Shown here piece by piece: positions 1 through 8,160 of a stretch of DNA of 64,000 nucleotides. Within the stretch, counting starts at the first letter, position 1; each line of letters begins with the position of its first letter. This DNA comes from Candidatus Laterigemmans baculatus (GTDB taxonomy: Bacteria > Planctomycetota > Planctomycetia > Pirellulales > Pirellulaceae), in the NCBI RefSeq assembly GCF_010367455.1, contig NZ_WRPR01000038.1:1-64000 (forward strand), in the 5' to 3' direction. The position numbers and the translations under genes were made by a program. The notes under the pieces were generated by a model, which worked only from the letters and a program-made list of their open reading frames with translations, was not told the origin of the DNA and did no database searches.

Positions 1-106
<106 letters not shown>

Positions 107-108
107 AC

Positions 109-1146
109 TTACCGTGCTTCTCCGGTTGCGGGGGCTGCGGCGATGGGGCCGCTGTAGGCGGGAACTTCGAAGCTGCTGAACTGGGCCCAGACCGGTCGAT
201 GGTCGCTGATCAGCGCCGCCTGTTCGGGGCTCAGCTTGAGGTCCTTGACGTAATCGACCACGCCCGCCTTGCGGGTGAACTCGCCGGTCGTCTCGAGGTC
301 GACCAGCACGTGGTCGAGCGTTTTGGTCCCCACCGTGTTCGTCGGATAAGGACCGGCGACCGAGGTCAGTCCGGGAATCTTGGCGAGTCCATACAACTTG
401 TCACTGGGTGCGTTGAGATCGCCGAGCAGGATGAAGTCGTCTTCGCCGTGCCGCGAGTACTCCCAGTTGCGGACGTTGATATAGACGTCGGCGAGCACGT
501 CGAGCTCGTTGTCGCCGGCGGCTCCCGGCGTGACTTCATCCGGATCGGTGTGGGCGTTGATCAGTGTGAAGGTAAAGGGCCGGCGGCCATCGGCGCCGGT
601 GGGAATCGCGGTGAACGAGGCGACCATCGGCTCGCGATGCATCCGGTCCTCCTCGTCGTTCATCACATAGACCCGTTCGGGATCGAGGCGGATCCGTGTG
701 GTGTCGTAGACGAAGGCGTACTGCTCGCGGTGCGTGATTGACGCTTGGCGAAAGATCGGACGGCTGATCGTCGAGGCGTACCGCGAGCCGTCGGCATTGA
801 TCAGACCGACCAGCCGCTCGACCGGGCGGGCATCGGGGGAGCGGACTTCCTGGATCGCGACCACATCGAACAGCTTGCAGATCTTGGCCAGATCGGCCAT
901 CACCTCCGGCTTTTGGGTCTTCGCTTCGCCAAAGACTTGGATGTTGAAGGTCGCGATCGTGATCAGGTTCTCTGGCTTGTTCGACGGCGGAGCGGTGGGG
1001 CCGACGAGCGCTTCGGGAGCCGAGCTGGTGAGGTTTCCGGCGAGCTTGGAGAGATCGAGCCGACCGGTGAGACCAAGATAGCTCAGCGCGAGCAGGCCGA
1101 GTAGCGTGACCGAGGGGCCGAAGAGTCGTGTCAGTGGTAGCCGCAT
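109..1146 (-). CDS. Endonuclease/exonuclease/phosphatase (EEP, DNase I-like) family protein
   Basis: A 345-aa protein of the metal-dependent EEP fold, which cleaves phosphodiester bonds in DNA, RNA or small phosphoesters; the substrate cannot be read from sequence. A hydrophobic N-terminus (about residues 8-27) suggests a signal peptide or membrane anchor, so it probably acts outside the cytoplasm. All core motifs are visible in order: ATFNIQVFG (active-site Asn), VVAIQEVRS (metal-binding Glu), LINAHTDPDE, LLGDLNAPS (Asp/Asn pair), TLDHVLVD and the terminal SDHRPVWAQF (Asp-His). Length is typical of bacterial DNase I-like proteins. It lies 72 bp downstream of the HEAT-repeat gene on the same strand and may be co-transcribed with it. 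The family call is firm; the physiological role is unknown. Confidence 0.88.
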   Translation of the reverse strand: MRLPLTRLFGPSVTLLGLLALSYLGLTGRLDLSKLAGNLTSSAPEALVGPTAPPSNKPENLITIATFNIQVFGEAKTQKPEVMADLAKICKLFDVVAIQEVRSPDARPVERLVGLINADGSRYASTISRPIFRQASITHREQYAFVYDTTRIRLDPERVYVMNDEEDRMHREPMVASFTAIPTGADGRRPFTFTLINAHTDPDEVTPGAAGDNELDVLADVYINVRNWEYSRHGEDDFILLGDLNAPSDKLYGLAKIPGLTSVAGPYPTNTVGTKTLDHVLVDLETTGEFTRKAGVVDYVKDLKLSPEQAALISDHRPVWAQFSSFEVPAYSGPIAAAPATGEAR

Positions 1147-1218
1147 CCCTGGCCTCCTTGCCGGATGTCGAGCGGTTGGATCTGTCGCGGGCGGAGTCGC
1201 GTCGCTACCGCGGAAAAC

Positions 1219-1722
1219 TCAGGCCGCCATTCCGCGAACCGACTCCAGCGCCTGCGTTGCCAGTCGCGTCAGCCGAGGCGGTCCGCCATCGGCGGCCGCT
1301 CGCAGGGCGGCGGCGGCCGACGCGGCTGCGGTCCCGATCCGGGCCAGCGCCCAAGCGGCTCGCTCGCGGACGGGCAGGTAAGGCGACTCGCTCAAGGTGC
1401 GGGTCAGCGACTCGGTGGCCGCGGCTCCTCGCGGCCCCAAGCGGCCGATCAGGGTCACGGCCCAGTAGACCACTTCGCCGTCCTCCGCCGCGTCGAGCAC
1501 CGCCACCAATTCCGGTAGCGCTGCGGCCGGCGGGGGACCGAGCATCTCAAGGGCTTCGGCGGCGAGCATCGCTACCGAGTCGTCCGCGTCTCCGGTGGCG
1601 TGGACTAGGGGGACAGCGAGCCGGCTGCACTGCTCCGGCTGGTGGGCAGCGAATTCGACTGCGGCCCGTCGGTCGGTGCTCTGCGGGGCGGTGAACTGAT
1701 GGCGGTCGGGAATGCGATCCAT
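1219..1722 (-). CDS. HEAT-repeat protein
   Basis: A 167-aa all-helical protein with HEAT/PBS-lyase-like repeats, for example around SVAMLAAEALEMLG, VVYWAVTLIGRLG and VRERAAWALARIG. Each shows the alternating Ala/Leu helices and the buried Gly/Arg spacing of the family. Such repeats are protein-binding scaffolds with no catalytic residues. The start is taken at the ATG at 1722 because an AAGGA sequence lies about 13 nt upstream and the longer reading frame (to 1800) begins with low-complexity Arg/Pro sequence. The gene is transcribed away from the PhyH-like gene and towards the EEP gene, with which it may form a two-gene unit. No specific function can be assigned. Confidence 0.75.
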   Translation of the reverse strand: MDRIPDRHQFTAPQSTDRRAAVEFAAHQPEQCSRLAVPLVHATGDADDSVAMLAAEALEMLGPPPAAALPELVAVLDAAEDGEVVYWAVTLIGRLGPRGAAATESLTRTLSESPYLPVRERAAWALARIGTAAASAAAALRAAADGGPPRLTRLATQALESVRGMAA

Positions 1723-1871
1723 GGCTCTTGGCCGATCCTTCGGCTGCAATAAAAAGTGGAACGCCAGCGGCCGGCGGCGCGGGGATCCCCACGGTAGCAT
1801 GCGGTTATAATTTCAACCGGCTTCTCGCCTGCCGCACAGGTTTCATTCCCGTACCAGAATCTGAGCTCGCC

Positions 1872-2708
1872 GTGCAACAGCAAACCGACTTCGCCATCAT
1901 TCCCGACGCTGAAGAAATCGCGAAGCTCGACCGCCAAATCGGCTTTGTGCCCACGGTCAATCCCGCCCCGCGAACGCTCTCGGCCGAACAAGTCGAGCGG
2001 TGGAACAGCGACGGGTACCTCAGCCCCTTGAGCTTTTTGCCCCGCGACGAAGCCGACTCGCTCCGCGAATATTTCGACGCCCTGCTGGCCGAGACCCTCG
2101 CCTCCGGCCGCGACAGCTACTCGATCAGCAGCGCGCACCTCAAGCATGCTCGGATCTACGACCTGCTGGCCGATCCCCGGATCGTGGCGATCGTCAGCGA
2201 TTTGCTCGGCGAGGACGTGATCGGCTGGGGGTCGCACTTCTTTTGCAAACTGCCGGGCGACGGCAAACGCGTCGACTGGCACCAGGACTGTAGCTATTGG
2301 CCGCTGACGCCGACCAAGACGGTCACGGTGTGGCTGGCGATCGACGATGCCGACGAAGCGAACGGGTGCATGGAAGTCGTCGCCGGATCCCACCGCTATG
2401 GTCTGATTCCCTACGAAGCGAGCGCGGCCGATGGAGGGAATGTCCTCAACCAGACGGTCCGCGATCCCGAGCAGTACGGACGGATCGAGCGGACGCCGGT
2501 CCGCGCCGGCGAGTGCTCGATCCACAGCGATCTGCTGCTGCACGGCTCGCCTCCGAACCAGAGTTCGCGGCGCCGCTGTGGGTTGACCCTGCGGTACTGC
2601 TCGGCCGATGTCCGCGCCCATCTCAATTGGAACCAGAAGGGACGCCTCGTCGCCGGCCGCGCCGACGCCGAAGCATGGCCGGGAGTGCGGCGGCCGACGA
2701 ACATGTGA
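1872..2708 (+). CDS. Phytanoyl-CoA dioxygenase (PhyH) family Fe(II)/2-oxoglutarate oxygenase
   Basis: A PhyH-family non-haem iron oxygenase of about 278 aa. The facial triad is visible: WHQD supplies His137 and Asp139, and the distal His is His224 in LLLHGSPP, followed by the Arg-rich strand RRRCGLTLRY that usually binds 2-oxoglutarate. The region with WLAIDDADEANGCMEVVAGS is characteristic of the family. The start is placed at GTG 1872 (VQQQTDFA), because the upstream part of the open frame from 1728 is Arg/Gly-rich and overlaps the divergent gene's leader; this is an inference. Bacterial members hydroxylate diverse small molecules (ectoine, acyl chains, natural products), so the substrate is open. 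No neighbouring pathway gene narrows it. Confidence 0.85.
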   Translation: MQQQTDFAIIPDAEEIAKLDRQIGFVPTVNPAPRTLSAEQVERWNSDGYLSPLSFLPRDEADSLREYFDALLAETLASGRDSYSISSAHLKHARIYDLLADPRIVAIVSDLLGEDVIGWGSHFFCKLPGDGKRVDWHQDCSYWPLTPTKTVTVWLAIDDADEANGCMEVVAGSHRYGLIPYEASAADGGNVLNQTVRDPEQYGRIERTPVRAGECSIHSDLLLHGSPPNQSSRRRCGLTLRYCSADVRAHLNWNQKGRLVAGRADAEAWPGVRRPTNM

Positions 2709-2718
2709 GCACCCGGCC

Positions 2719-3414
2719 TCAGGGGGCGCTGACGCTCTCGGCCGCAGGCGTCGCAGTAGGCGGGGTTTCGGCGGGCGAATTTTCAGCAGGCGGGTTTTCG
2801 GGGGGGAGGCGGGGCAGCGTCTCGAGGTCGACGTCGCTGGCGAAGGTGTGGACCTGAACGCCGGTGACTTCGACCGTCTGGGGATCGAAACCGAACCCGA
2901 GGCAGATGTGTGCTTCGGCCTTGCCGAACATCTCGTGGACGCGGAACGGGTACTGGTACCGCGTCCATTGGCGGGGGACTTCCCGCTTGATCAAAAACGA
3001 CTTGTCCCACGGTTCCGAGGCGCGCTGGAAATAGACCGCCACTTTCCCGAGCCCCTCGGGGCGACCGGGAACGTCGACCGTTCGGGCCCAAAACCCGAGC
3101 AGCGCCGGTTGACCGCGGCGGACCGGGGCGGAGGTGACGTCGCAGAGCTGAACCTCCCAGACGCTGCGGAGCGGTTTGAGGGTCCGGATGCGGAACGCCC
3201 GCTTGCTGCGGATCGCTTCGCTCCCGCCCCCTTCGACCGGAACCAGCGAGATCTCGCTGCCCGGCGAAGCGTAGTTCTGGACGATCGTCTCGACCACCGG
3301 CAGCTGGGCCACGCGCTGCCCGTTGCGGGGCTCGACCGCCCGCGTTGCCGAGGACGCGGCGAGCATCTGCAGCGCCACCGCGAGGAGGGCCGTAACCAGA
3401 GAGTGCCTGAACAT
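2719..3414 (-). CDS. Secreted protein with a carbohydrate-binding-like beta-sandwich domain
   Basis: A 231-aa exported protein of unknown function. The start is set at ATG 3414, where MFRHSLVTALLAVALQML begins a classical signal peptide; the longer frame to 3513 has no sense as an N-terminus. The mature part resembles galactose-binding/CBM-type sandwiches, such as those attached to planctomycete esterases and xylanases: LLGFWARTVDVPGR, VAVYFQRASEPWDKSF, WTRYQYPFRV and a LGFGFDPQTVEVTGVQV strand pair. No catalytic domain follows; the C-terminus is a Pro/Glu/Ala-rich tail of about 35 residues. A role in binding polysaccharide at the cell surface is inferred only. It converges on the PhyH gene with 10 bp between stops. 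Confidence 0.65.
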   Translation of the reverse strand: MFRHSLVTALLAVALQMLAASSATRAVEPRNGQRVAQLPVVETIVQNYASPGSEISLVPVEGGGSEAIRSKRAFRIRTLKPLRSVWEVQLCDVTSAPVRRGQPALLGFWARTVDVPGRPEGLGKVAVYFQRASEPWDKSFLIKREVPRQWTRYQYPFRVHEMFGKAEAHICLGFGFDPQTVEVTGVQVHTFASDVDLETLPRLPPENPPAENSPAETPPTATPAAESVSAP

Positions 3415-3960
3415 AACGCGGCTCGAAAGACTGTAGGCAGGGGAAGGGGTTCCTCGGTGCCAGCCAATCCAAATCCCCCGCGCGCTCGTCCGCTGCGAAA
3501 AGCCGGTTGCCACACAGGGCTGCCAGCTACAGCAGGGTCGCTAGGCCGCTGCGCGAAGCAGCGATCGCAAACAGGGTGGGCTGCGTAAAGGCAGGTAGGT
3601 CCATGAGCGATGAGGAACGAATCGCCCTTCAACGCGTCAGTATAGGGGACCTGCAACGCCGTCTCCACTGGAACGGCGGTTTTCGGCAGCCCCCTTCCCG
3701 CGGCGAGTTCAAACGGCGTGCCGAGAGCGTTTCCTCAACAGACGCTTCTCCAGGGCCACACCGGATGAGGCGTGAAAGCATCAGCTGACTCCCCGTGCCG
3801 TCGCGGAGGAAATCGTTTGTTTGGGATTAAGTCTTTCACAGTAAAGGACTTGCGAAAACGCTTCGGAGCCTCGGGACGATCCGCGGTATCCCGCTCGCTT
3901 CAACCCCCCATTTGTCCCACGCAACTTTGAGAATCGAACACATGCCGAGAGGGGAGAAGC
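3415..3960. other. Intergenic region upstream of the sigma factor gene
   Basis: These 546 bp separate the start of the minus-strand secreted protein from the start of the sigma factor. They must contain divergent promoters, but I could not identify a convincing -35/-10 pair. An open frame at 3507-3788 has Arg/Ser-rich composition and no recognisable motif, so I do not call it. GGGGAGAAGC immediately before 3961 is the ribosome-binding site of the sigma factor gene. Confidence 0.6.
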
Positions 3961-5544
3961 ATGGCTAAAAAGTATCCGAGCAGCTCGTCGATTCACGACG
4001 ACGCTTTTGGAGCTGACGAGGAGCGAGTGAAGCGGCAAAAGCGAGCCGTCGAGGGTGATGATAATCGCCTCGAGCTCTCTGTCGATGAGGAAGATGAATT
4101 TGGTGACGAGGAAGTCACCCTCGACACGACCGACGATCCGGTGCGGATGTACTTGATGCAGATGGGCCAGATCCCGCTGCTCAGCCGCGACCAGGAAGTG
4201 GCGGCCGCCAAGACGATCGAAGCGACTCGCGAGTCGTATCGGCACATGATGATGGCCACCGACTTCATGCTCCAGGCCGCCTGCAAGTTGCTCGAGCAGG
4301 TCCGCGACGGTCAGCTGCGGCTCGATCGCACGATCGAGGTCAGCGTGACCAACGCCTCGGCGAAAAAGGCGATCATGAAGCGGATCGGGCCGAACGTCAG
4401 CACCCTCCAGCATCTGCTGCGGCAGAATCGCAGCGACTACGTGCGAGCGATCAATCGCCGGCTCCCGATGCGAGAGCGGCGGGCCGCCTGGCGGGAACTC
4501 GTCCGCCGCCGCAACAAGGCGGTCCGGCTGGTCGAGGAGATGGACCTGCGGACAACCAAGCTGCAACCGCTATTCGAACGGGTCGAAGAGATTTCGCGGC
4601 GGATGAGCGAGATCCGCCGGTTGCTTCGTGATCCGGAGCTGCTCCGCAGCCCCGGGATGCCCGCTGCCGACCAACTCCGCAGCGAGCTCCGTTACCTGAT
4701 GCGGCTGACCTTCGAGACGCCGCGGACGCTCGACCGCCGGGTGCGGCGAACGGCCGAACTTCGCGACGTCTACGATGCGGCCAAACGCGTGCTCTCGGCC
4801 GGCAACCTGCGACTGGTCGTTTCGATCGCCAAAAAGTATCGCAACCGCGGGCTGTCGTTCCTCGACCTGATCCAGGAGGGCAACACCGGGCTGATGCGGG
4901 CGGTCGACAAATTCGAGCACGCTCGCGGGTACAAGTTCAGCACCTACGCGACGTGGTGGATTCGCCAAGCGATCACCCGGGCGATCGCCGATCAAAGCCG
5001 CACGATCCGCGTCCCAGTGCACATGATCGACACGATGAACAAGGTTCGCCAGATCACCCGCGACCTGGTGCAGATCTACGGCCGCGAACCGACGGCCGAA
5101 GAGATCGCCGCTCGCGCCGGGCTGTCGCTCGATGACGCTCGCGTGATCCTCAAGATGAGCCGCCAGCCGCTCTCGCTCGATCAGCCGATCGGCGACCACG
5201 AGGAGAGTGTCTTCGGCGAGTTCCTCGAAGACCATCGCGACGACGACCCGCTGATGGAAGCCAATCGCGAGGCGCTCAAATCGCAAATCGATCGAGCCAT
5301 GCAGACGCTCAACTACCGCGAGCGTGAGATCCTGCGGCTCCGCTATGGGCTGGCCGATGGCTACACCTACACGCTCGAAGAAGTCGGGCGGATTTTCCAA
5401 GTCACCCGCGAGCGGGTGCGGCAGATCGAGAGCAAGGCGGTGCGGAAACTTCAGCAACCGTATCGCGCCAAATCCCTGGTCAGCTTCCTCGATGGTGCCG
5501 AACTGATGGTCGGCGATTCGACCGCGGCCAGCGAGAACGTCTGA
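3961..5544 (+). CDS. rpoD: RNA polymerase sigma-70 family factor, principal (RpoD-like)
   Basis: A 527-aa sigma factor that directs RNA polymerase to promoters. Region 1.2 ([19 protein letters not shown], about residue 58) is followed by a roughly 160-residue non-conserved helical stretch. Region 2 follows, with [39 protein letters not shown] and the -10-recognising [10 protein letters not shown]. Region 3 (TMNKVRQI) and region 4 ([12 protein letters not shown]; helix-turn-helix [18 protein letters not shown]) complete it. Region 1.1 is reduced to an acidic N-terminus. The full set of conserved regions and the length fit a housekeeping factor, although planctomycetes can carry several RpoD-like paralogues, so group 2 is possible. 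A strong ribosome-binding site (GGGGAGAAGC) and a downstream hairpin frame it as a single-gene transcript. Confidence 0.92.
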   Translation: MAKKYPSSSSIHDDAFGADEERVKRQKRAVEGDDNRLELSVDEEDEFGDEEVTLDTTDDPVRMYLMQMGQIPLLSRDQEVAAAKTIEATRESYRHMMMATDFMLQAACKLLEQVRDGQLRLDRTIEVSVTNASAKKAIMKRIGPNVSTLQHLLRQNRSDYVRAINRRLPMRERRAAWRELVRRRNKAVRLVEEMDLRTTKLQPLFERVEEISRRMSEIRRLLRDPELLRSPGMPAADQLRSELRYLMRLTFETPRTLDRRVRRTAELRDVYDAAKRVLSAGNLRLVVSIAKKYRNRGLSFLDLIQEGNTGLMRAVDKFEHARGYKFSTYATWWIRQAITRAIADQSRTIRVPVHMIDTMNKVRQITRDLVQIYGREPTAEEIAARAGLSLDDARVILKMSRQPLSLDQPIGDHEESVFGEFLEDHRDDDPLMEANREALKSQIDRAMQTLNYREREILRLRYGLADGYTYTLEEVGRIFQVTRERVRQIESKAVRKLQQPYRAKSLVSFLDGAELMVGDSTAASENV

Positions 5545-5564
5545 GCCGAAGCGATTCTCTCCTC

Positions 5565-5612
5565 CCAGACCGCCGGTCCGTGCGTGGGACAAACCACGGG
5601 CCGGCGGTTTGG
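5565..5612 (+). terminator. Hairpin terminator after the sigma factor gene
   Basis: An 18-nt arm at 5565-5582 pairs with 5595-5612 (two G-T wobbles or mismatches) around a 12-nt loop, 20 bp after the stop codon. The following sequence AGGTTTCTCGTTT is only weakly T-rich, so termination efficiency is uncertain. Confidence 0.6.
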
Positions 5613-5657
5613 AGGTTTCTCGTTTGGTCCGCAGGCGTTGAGCTCGGTTTGCAGGCC

Positions 5658-5791
5658 CTGAGCCGACGGCGCTAGCCGCGGGTTCTGCAGCGGAAAACCG
5701 ACAGTCGCGAGGCCCGAGGCTAGCGCCGACGGCTCAAGGGAGGAACGTTTCGAGGCCCGAGGCTAGCGCCGACGGCTCAAGGGAGGAACGT
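5658..5791. repeat. GCTAGC-centred palindromic repeats, family 2, with a 43-bp tandem duplication
   Basis: One forward unit (GAGCCGACGGCGCTAGCC, 5660-5677) faces two inverted units (GGCTAGCGCCGACGGCTC within 5712-5738 and 5755-5781). The two inverted units lie in a 43-bp direct tandem duplication (about 5708-5750 and 5751-5793) whose end runs into the stop codon of metF. The same family recurs at 26053-26186, 44762-44786 and 54358-54469. Confidence 0.9.
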
Positions 5792-6664
5792 CTAGACGCT
5801 CGCCGTCTCGAGTCCCTCGAGCATCTTCTCGGCCGCCTGGCTGCGGTTCAGCACATACAGGTGCAGCCCTTCGACGCCGTCTTCGATCAGTTCGAGCATC
5901 TGGTTGCGGGCGTGCTCCACGCCGACCTCGAATTGCCACTCGGGCGAATCGTGCTCGCTGAGCCGCGCGACCAGCGTCTCCGGGAGACTGGCCTTGCACA
6001 TCGAGGCGATCTTGCGGGCCTGGGCCAGGTTCGTGATCGGCAGCAAGCCGGGAATGATCGGCACCCCGATTCCGGCCGCCCGCGCCGCATCGCGGAAGCG
6101 GAAGAAGTCTGCGTTGTTGTAGAACAGCTGGGTGATCACGACGTCCGCTCCGGCGTCGACTTTGCGCCTCAAGTTCCGCAGGTCGGTTTCGGCGTCCGGT
6201 GCTTCCTGGTGCACCTCGGGGTAACCGGCCACCGCGATCCCCATCGACGGGTGCTCGTCGCGAATCAGCTCCACCAATTCGTTGGCGTACCGCAGCCCCC
6301 CTTCGACCGCCTGGAACGACTGCTCTCCCTTCGGCGGGTCGCCACGCAAAGCGACGATCGTGTCGACTCCCCGGGCCACTGCCTCCCGCAAGTACTCGCG
6401 GAGTTCTTCGACCGTCGCTCCGACGCAGGTCAGGTGCGAAGCGACGCTCAGCCCGGTCACCCGCTGGACCCGCTCGATCACCTCCAGCGTCCGGTCGCGA
6501 CTCGACCCGCCCGCGCCGTAGGTGCAGGTGAAGAACTCGGGCTGGTAGCGGAGCAGCTTCTGGACGGTCACCTCCAGAGCCTCCATGTCGGCGGCCTGCT
6601 TCGGAGGAAAGAGCTCGAACGAGAGCCCGCGGCGAGGGGGCTGGTAAGCGTCGGAGAGCGGCAT
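5792..6664 (-). CDS. metF: 5,10-methylenetetrahydrofolate reductase
   Basis: A 290-aa FAD-dependent enzyme that reduces 5,10-methylene-THF to 5-methyl-THF, the methyl donor for methionine synthesis. It is a TIM barrel with the family signatures LSFELFPPK near the N-terminus, FFTCTYGAGGSSRDRT, SHLTCVGAT, IVALRGDPPKGE and a later DVVITQLFYNN. Both PGLLPI and the terminal HLYVLNRS are also as expected. ATG 6664 is chosen because the family begins just before the SFEFFPPK-type motif; the open frame to 6859 includes 65 residues of Arg/Gly/Pro-rich leader. Length is normal for bacterial MetF. No other methionine genes are adjacent. The stop codon lies at the edge of a tandem repeat. Confidence 0.95.
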   Translation of the reverse strand: MPLSDAYQPPRRGLSFELFPPKQAADMEALEVTVQKLLRYQPEFFTCTYGAGGSSRDRTLEVIERVQRVTGLSVASHLTCVGATVEELREYLREAVARGVDTIVALRGDPPKGEQSFQAVEGGLRYANELVELIRDEHPSMGIAVAGYPEVHQEAPDAETDLRNLRRKVDAGADVVITQLFYNNADFFRFRDAARAAGIGVPIIPGLLPITNLAQARKIASMCKASLPETLVARLSEHDSPEWQFEVGVEHARNQMLELIEDGVEGLHLYVLNRSQAAEKMLEGLETASV

Positions 6665-6814
6665 CGGTGTGCGGGGACGAAAGGGAGCGAAGTGAGGAGC
6701 GGAGTCAGGGAGTGGGGGCGAACGCCCGGATCCCAGTATGCCCGAAACCGACCCTCGCTGCCGAGACCGTTCCCGCGCCGGCTCGCCGCCCCCGTCCGCG
6801 AGCCGCCCCACAAC

Positions 6815-6857
6815 GCTAGCAAAAAAATTCGCGTTCTCGAAAAAAAACATTGCTAGC
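6815..6857. promoter_or_regulatory. Inverted repeat with A-tracts upstream of metF
   Basis: GCTAGCAA (6815-6822) and TTGCTAGC (6850-6857) are perfect 8-bp arms. They flank an AT-rich 27-bp centre containing two A-runs, in otherwise GC-rich DNA about 150 bp upstream of metF. It could be an operator or bent-DNA promoter element for metF or for the divergent gene at 7144. The arms also contain GCTAGC, the core of the local palindromic repeats, so it may instead be a diverged repeat. Confidence 0.35.
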
Positions 6858-6930
6858 AAAGGTGGACACCTGGGACTTCGGACACTCGCTTGTGCTTAAT
6901 TTTTAGGCACGCCGGCTGTGTCGCGGATTT

Positions 6931-6963
6931 GCGCAGGCTCGCTGGGGGCCTGCGCGCGTTTTG
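6931..6963 (+). terminator. GC-rich hairpin followed by a short T-run in the metF/7144 gap
   Basis: GCGCAGGC (6931-6938) pairs perfectly with GCCTGCGC (6948-6955) across a 9-nt loop, and GCGTTTTG follows. This resembles an intrinsic terminator, but no plus-strand gene ends upstream of it. It may end a short untranslated transcript or act in the leader of the 7144 gene. The rest of 6665-7143 shows no gene I can support. Confidence 0.35.
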
Positions 6964-7143
6964 TGCATCGGCCGTAAGTCCTTTTGCTTGCAATGGGTTG
7001 CGCATCGAGGTTTGCCGGGGCGGAAAGGATTGGCCGTGTTTCGCCTCCCCGAGCTTCCGATGCGTCGGACCGTCAACGCTCGGCCCGGGAGAGGCGGCGC
7101 CTTGGTCCCCTTCCGCTAGATCGATCGAAAGGACTCGGCAACG

Positions 7144-8055
7144 ATGCCCCACTCGAATTCTGGTTCCGACGCCCCCGCTGACGCTCCCACCGATGTCCCC
7201 GCTTCCGGCGAGGTTCCCGCTCCTGCTGGCGTCCCCGCCCGCCCGGAATCGACCGCCGCATCACCGACCTCCCCCTCCGCAATCCTCGGCCGGACCCCGC
7301 GCGCCCCGCTCGCGGCTCCGGCCGCAGCGAACCGAACGGTCGCCAGCGGTGAGGGGCAGGCCGCCAGCGGCGAGGGGCAGGTCGCTAGCGGTGAGGGGCA
7401 GGTCGCCAGCGGTGAGGGGCAGGTCGCCAGCGGTGAGGGGCAGGCGGGCGATGCCTCCCGCTCGACCCACGCGCTGCGGGTTTCGGGGGGCCAAGTTGTC
7501 GAAGCCGAATCGGGGGGCGATGAATTCCGCGAAGGGAATGGCGGCAAGGGAGTCCACGAGGTTCGCCTCCCGCCGATCGACGTCTCGCTCCCGCTCGAAG
7601 CGCGGCCGGCCGAGGCGATGCGGTTGGCTCAGGAGGCGTTCAATCAAACCGGCTACTGGGTCTCGTTCTACCGCGCGATCCTGGGGGTCGAGGGAGCGGT
7701 GTTCAAGCTGTTCCCGACGGCCGAGGAGATGGCCTTCTTCGAGGAGACCTCCGAGTTCGCCGAGATCCACACGATGCTGACCGCGCTCCGCGCTTCGGAC
7801 CTCGAGAAGATCGATGCGGTCGAGCCGCAGACGATGATCACGATCCGCATGCCGCGGAGTCTGCGAGCGGTGCTGGTCGAGGAGGCCAAGCCGCTGAACG
7901 TCAGCATCAACAAGCTCTGTATCAGCAAGCTGCTGCTGCCGATCAATCCCCGCTTCGTCCCGCCGGAGCGCGGCCGGGTGCGGGGCCGCAAACCGGGCGA
8001 GCAGTCGCGGAGCAATCGCGGCAAGAAAGACGCAAAGGCCAGGAAGGAAGGGTGA
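7144..8055 (+). CDS. Protein with C-terminal ribbon-helix-helix-like domain and repetitive N-terminus
   Basis: A 303-aa protein in two halves. Residues 1-125 are Pro/Ala/Ser/Gly-rich, appear disordered and include five tandem copies of VASGEGQ-type heptapeptides. Residues 135-280 are conserved-looking and globular: a helical stretch around AMRLAQEAFNQTGYWVSFYRA, then TMITIRMPRSLRAVLVEEAK and NVSINKLCISKLL. That last segment has the strand-helix-helix pattern of HicB/Arc-type ribbon-helix-helix antitoxins, so DNA binding is plausible. No partner toxin is adjacent. The C-terminal 25 residues are strongly basic. A GAAAGGA sequence 11-17 nt upstream supports the ATG. Regulator is an inference from the fold pattern only. 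Confidence 0.6.
   Translation: MPHSNSGSDAPADAPTDVPASGEVPAPAGVPARPESTAASPTSPSAILGRTPRAPLAAPAAANRTVASGEGQAASGEGQVASGEGQVASGEGQVASGEGQAGDASRSTHALRVSGGQVVEAESGGDEFREGNGGKGVHEVRLPPIDVSLPLEARPAEAMRLAQEAFNQTGYWVSFYRAILGVEGAVFKLFPTAEEMAFFEETSEFAEIHTMLTALRASDLEKIDAVEPQTMITIRMPRSLRAVLVEEAKPLNVSINKLCISKLLLPINPRFVPPERGRVRGRKPGEQSRSNRGKKDAKARKEG
7339..7443 (+). repeat. In-frame 21-bp minisatellite (5 copies)
   Basis: Five 21-bp units (7339, 7360, 7381, 7402, 7423) encode VASGEGQ or AASGEGQ. Copies are nearly identical at the DNA level, with a few silent or single substitutions, which indicates recent expansion by slippage or unequal recombination within the disordered N-terminus of the host gene. Confidence 0.95.
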
Positions 8056-8155
8056 AAGGTGAAGGGTGAAGGGTGAAGGGTGAAGGGTGAAGGGTGAAGG
8101 GTGAAGGGTGAAGGGTGAAGGGTGAAGGGTGAAGGGTGAAGGGTGAAGGGTGAAG
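8051..8155. repeat. Heptamer tandem repeat tract (GGTGAAG, about 15 copies)
   Basis: About fifteen copies of GGTGAAG fill the gap between two convergent genes. The first unit supplies the TGA stop codon (8053-8055) of the upstream gene, and the tract stops 5 bp before the stop codon of the minus-strand anti-sigma gene. Because 7 is not a multiple of 3, the tract reads as an open 7-residue repeat in several frames, creating large spurious reading frames on the minus strand. Confidence 0.97.
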
Positions 8156-8160
8156 AGTCG

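Noticed and set aside
3507-3788. 93-aa open frame upstream of the sigma factor gene
   Set aside because: No ribosome-binding site, no motif, biased composition.
6665-6890. SAM or cobalamin riboswitch upstream of metF
   Set aside because: No conserved SAM-I or B12-box sequence or matching helices could be found; only an inverted repeat and A-tracts are visible.
8051-8155. CRISPR-like array
   Set aside because: Units are 7 bp with no spacers. The palindromic clusters at 10281-10459 also lack unique spacers of uniform length.
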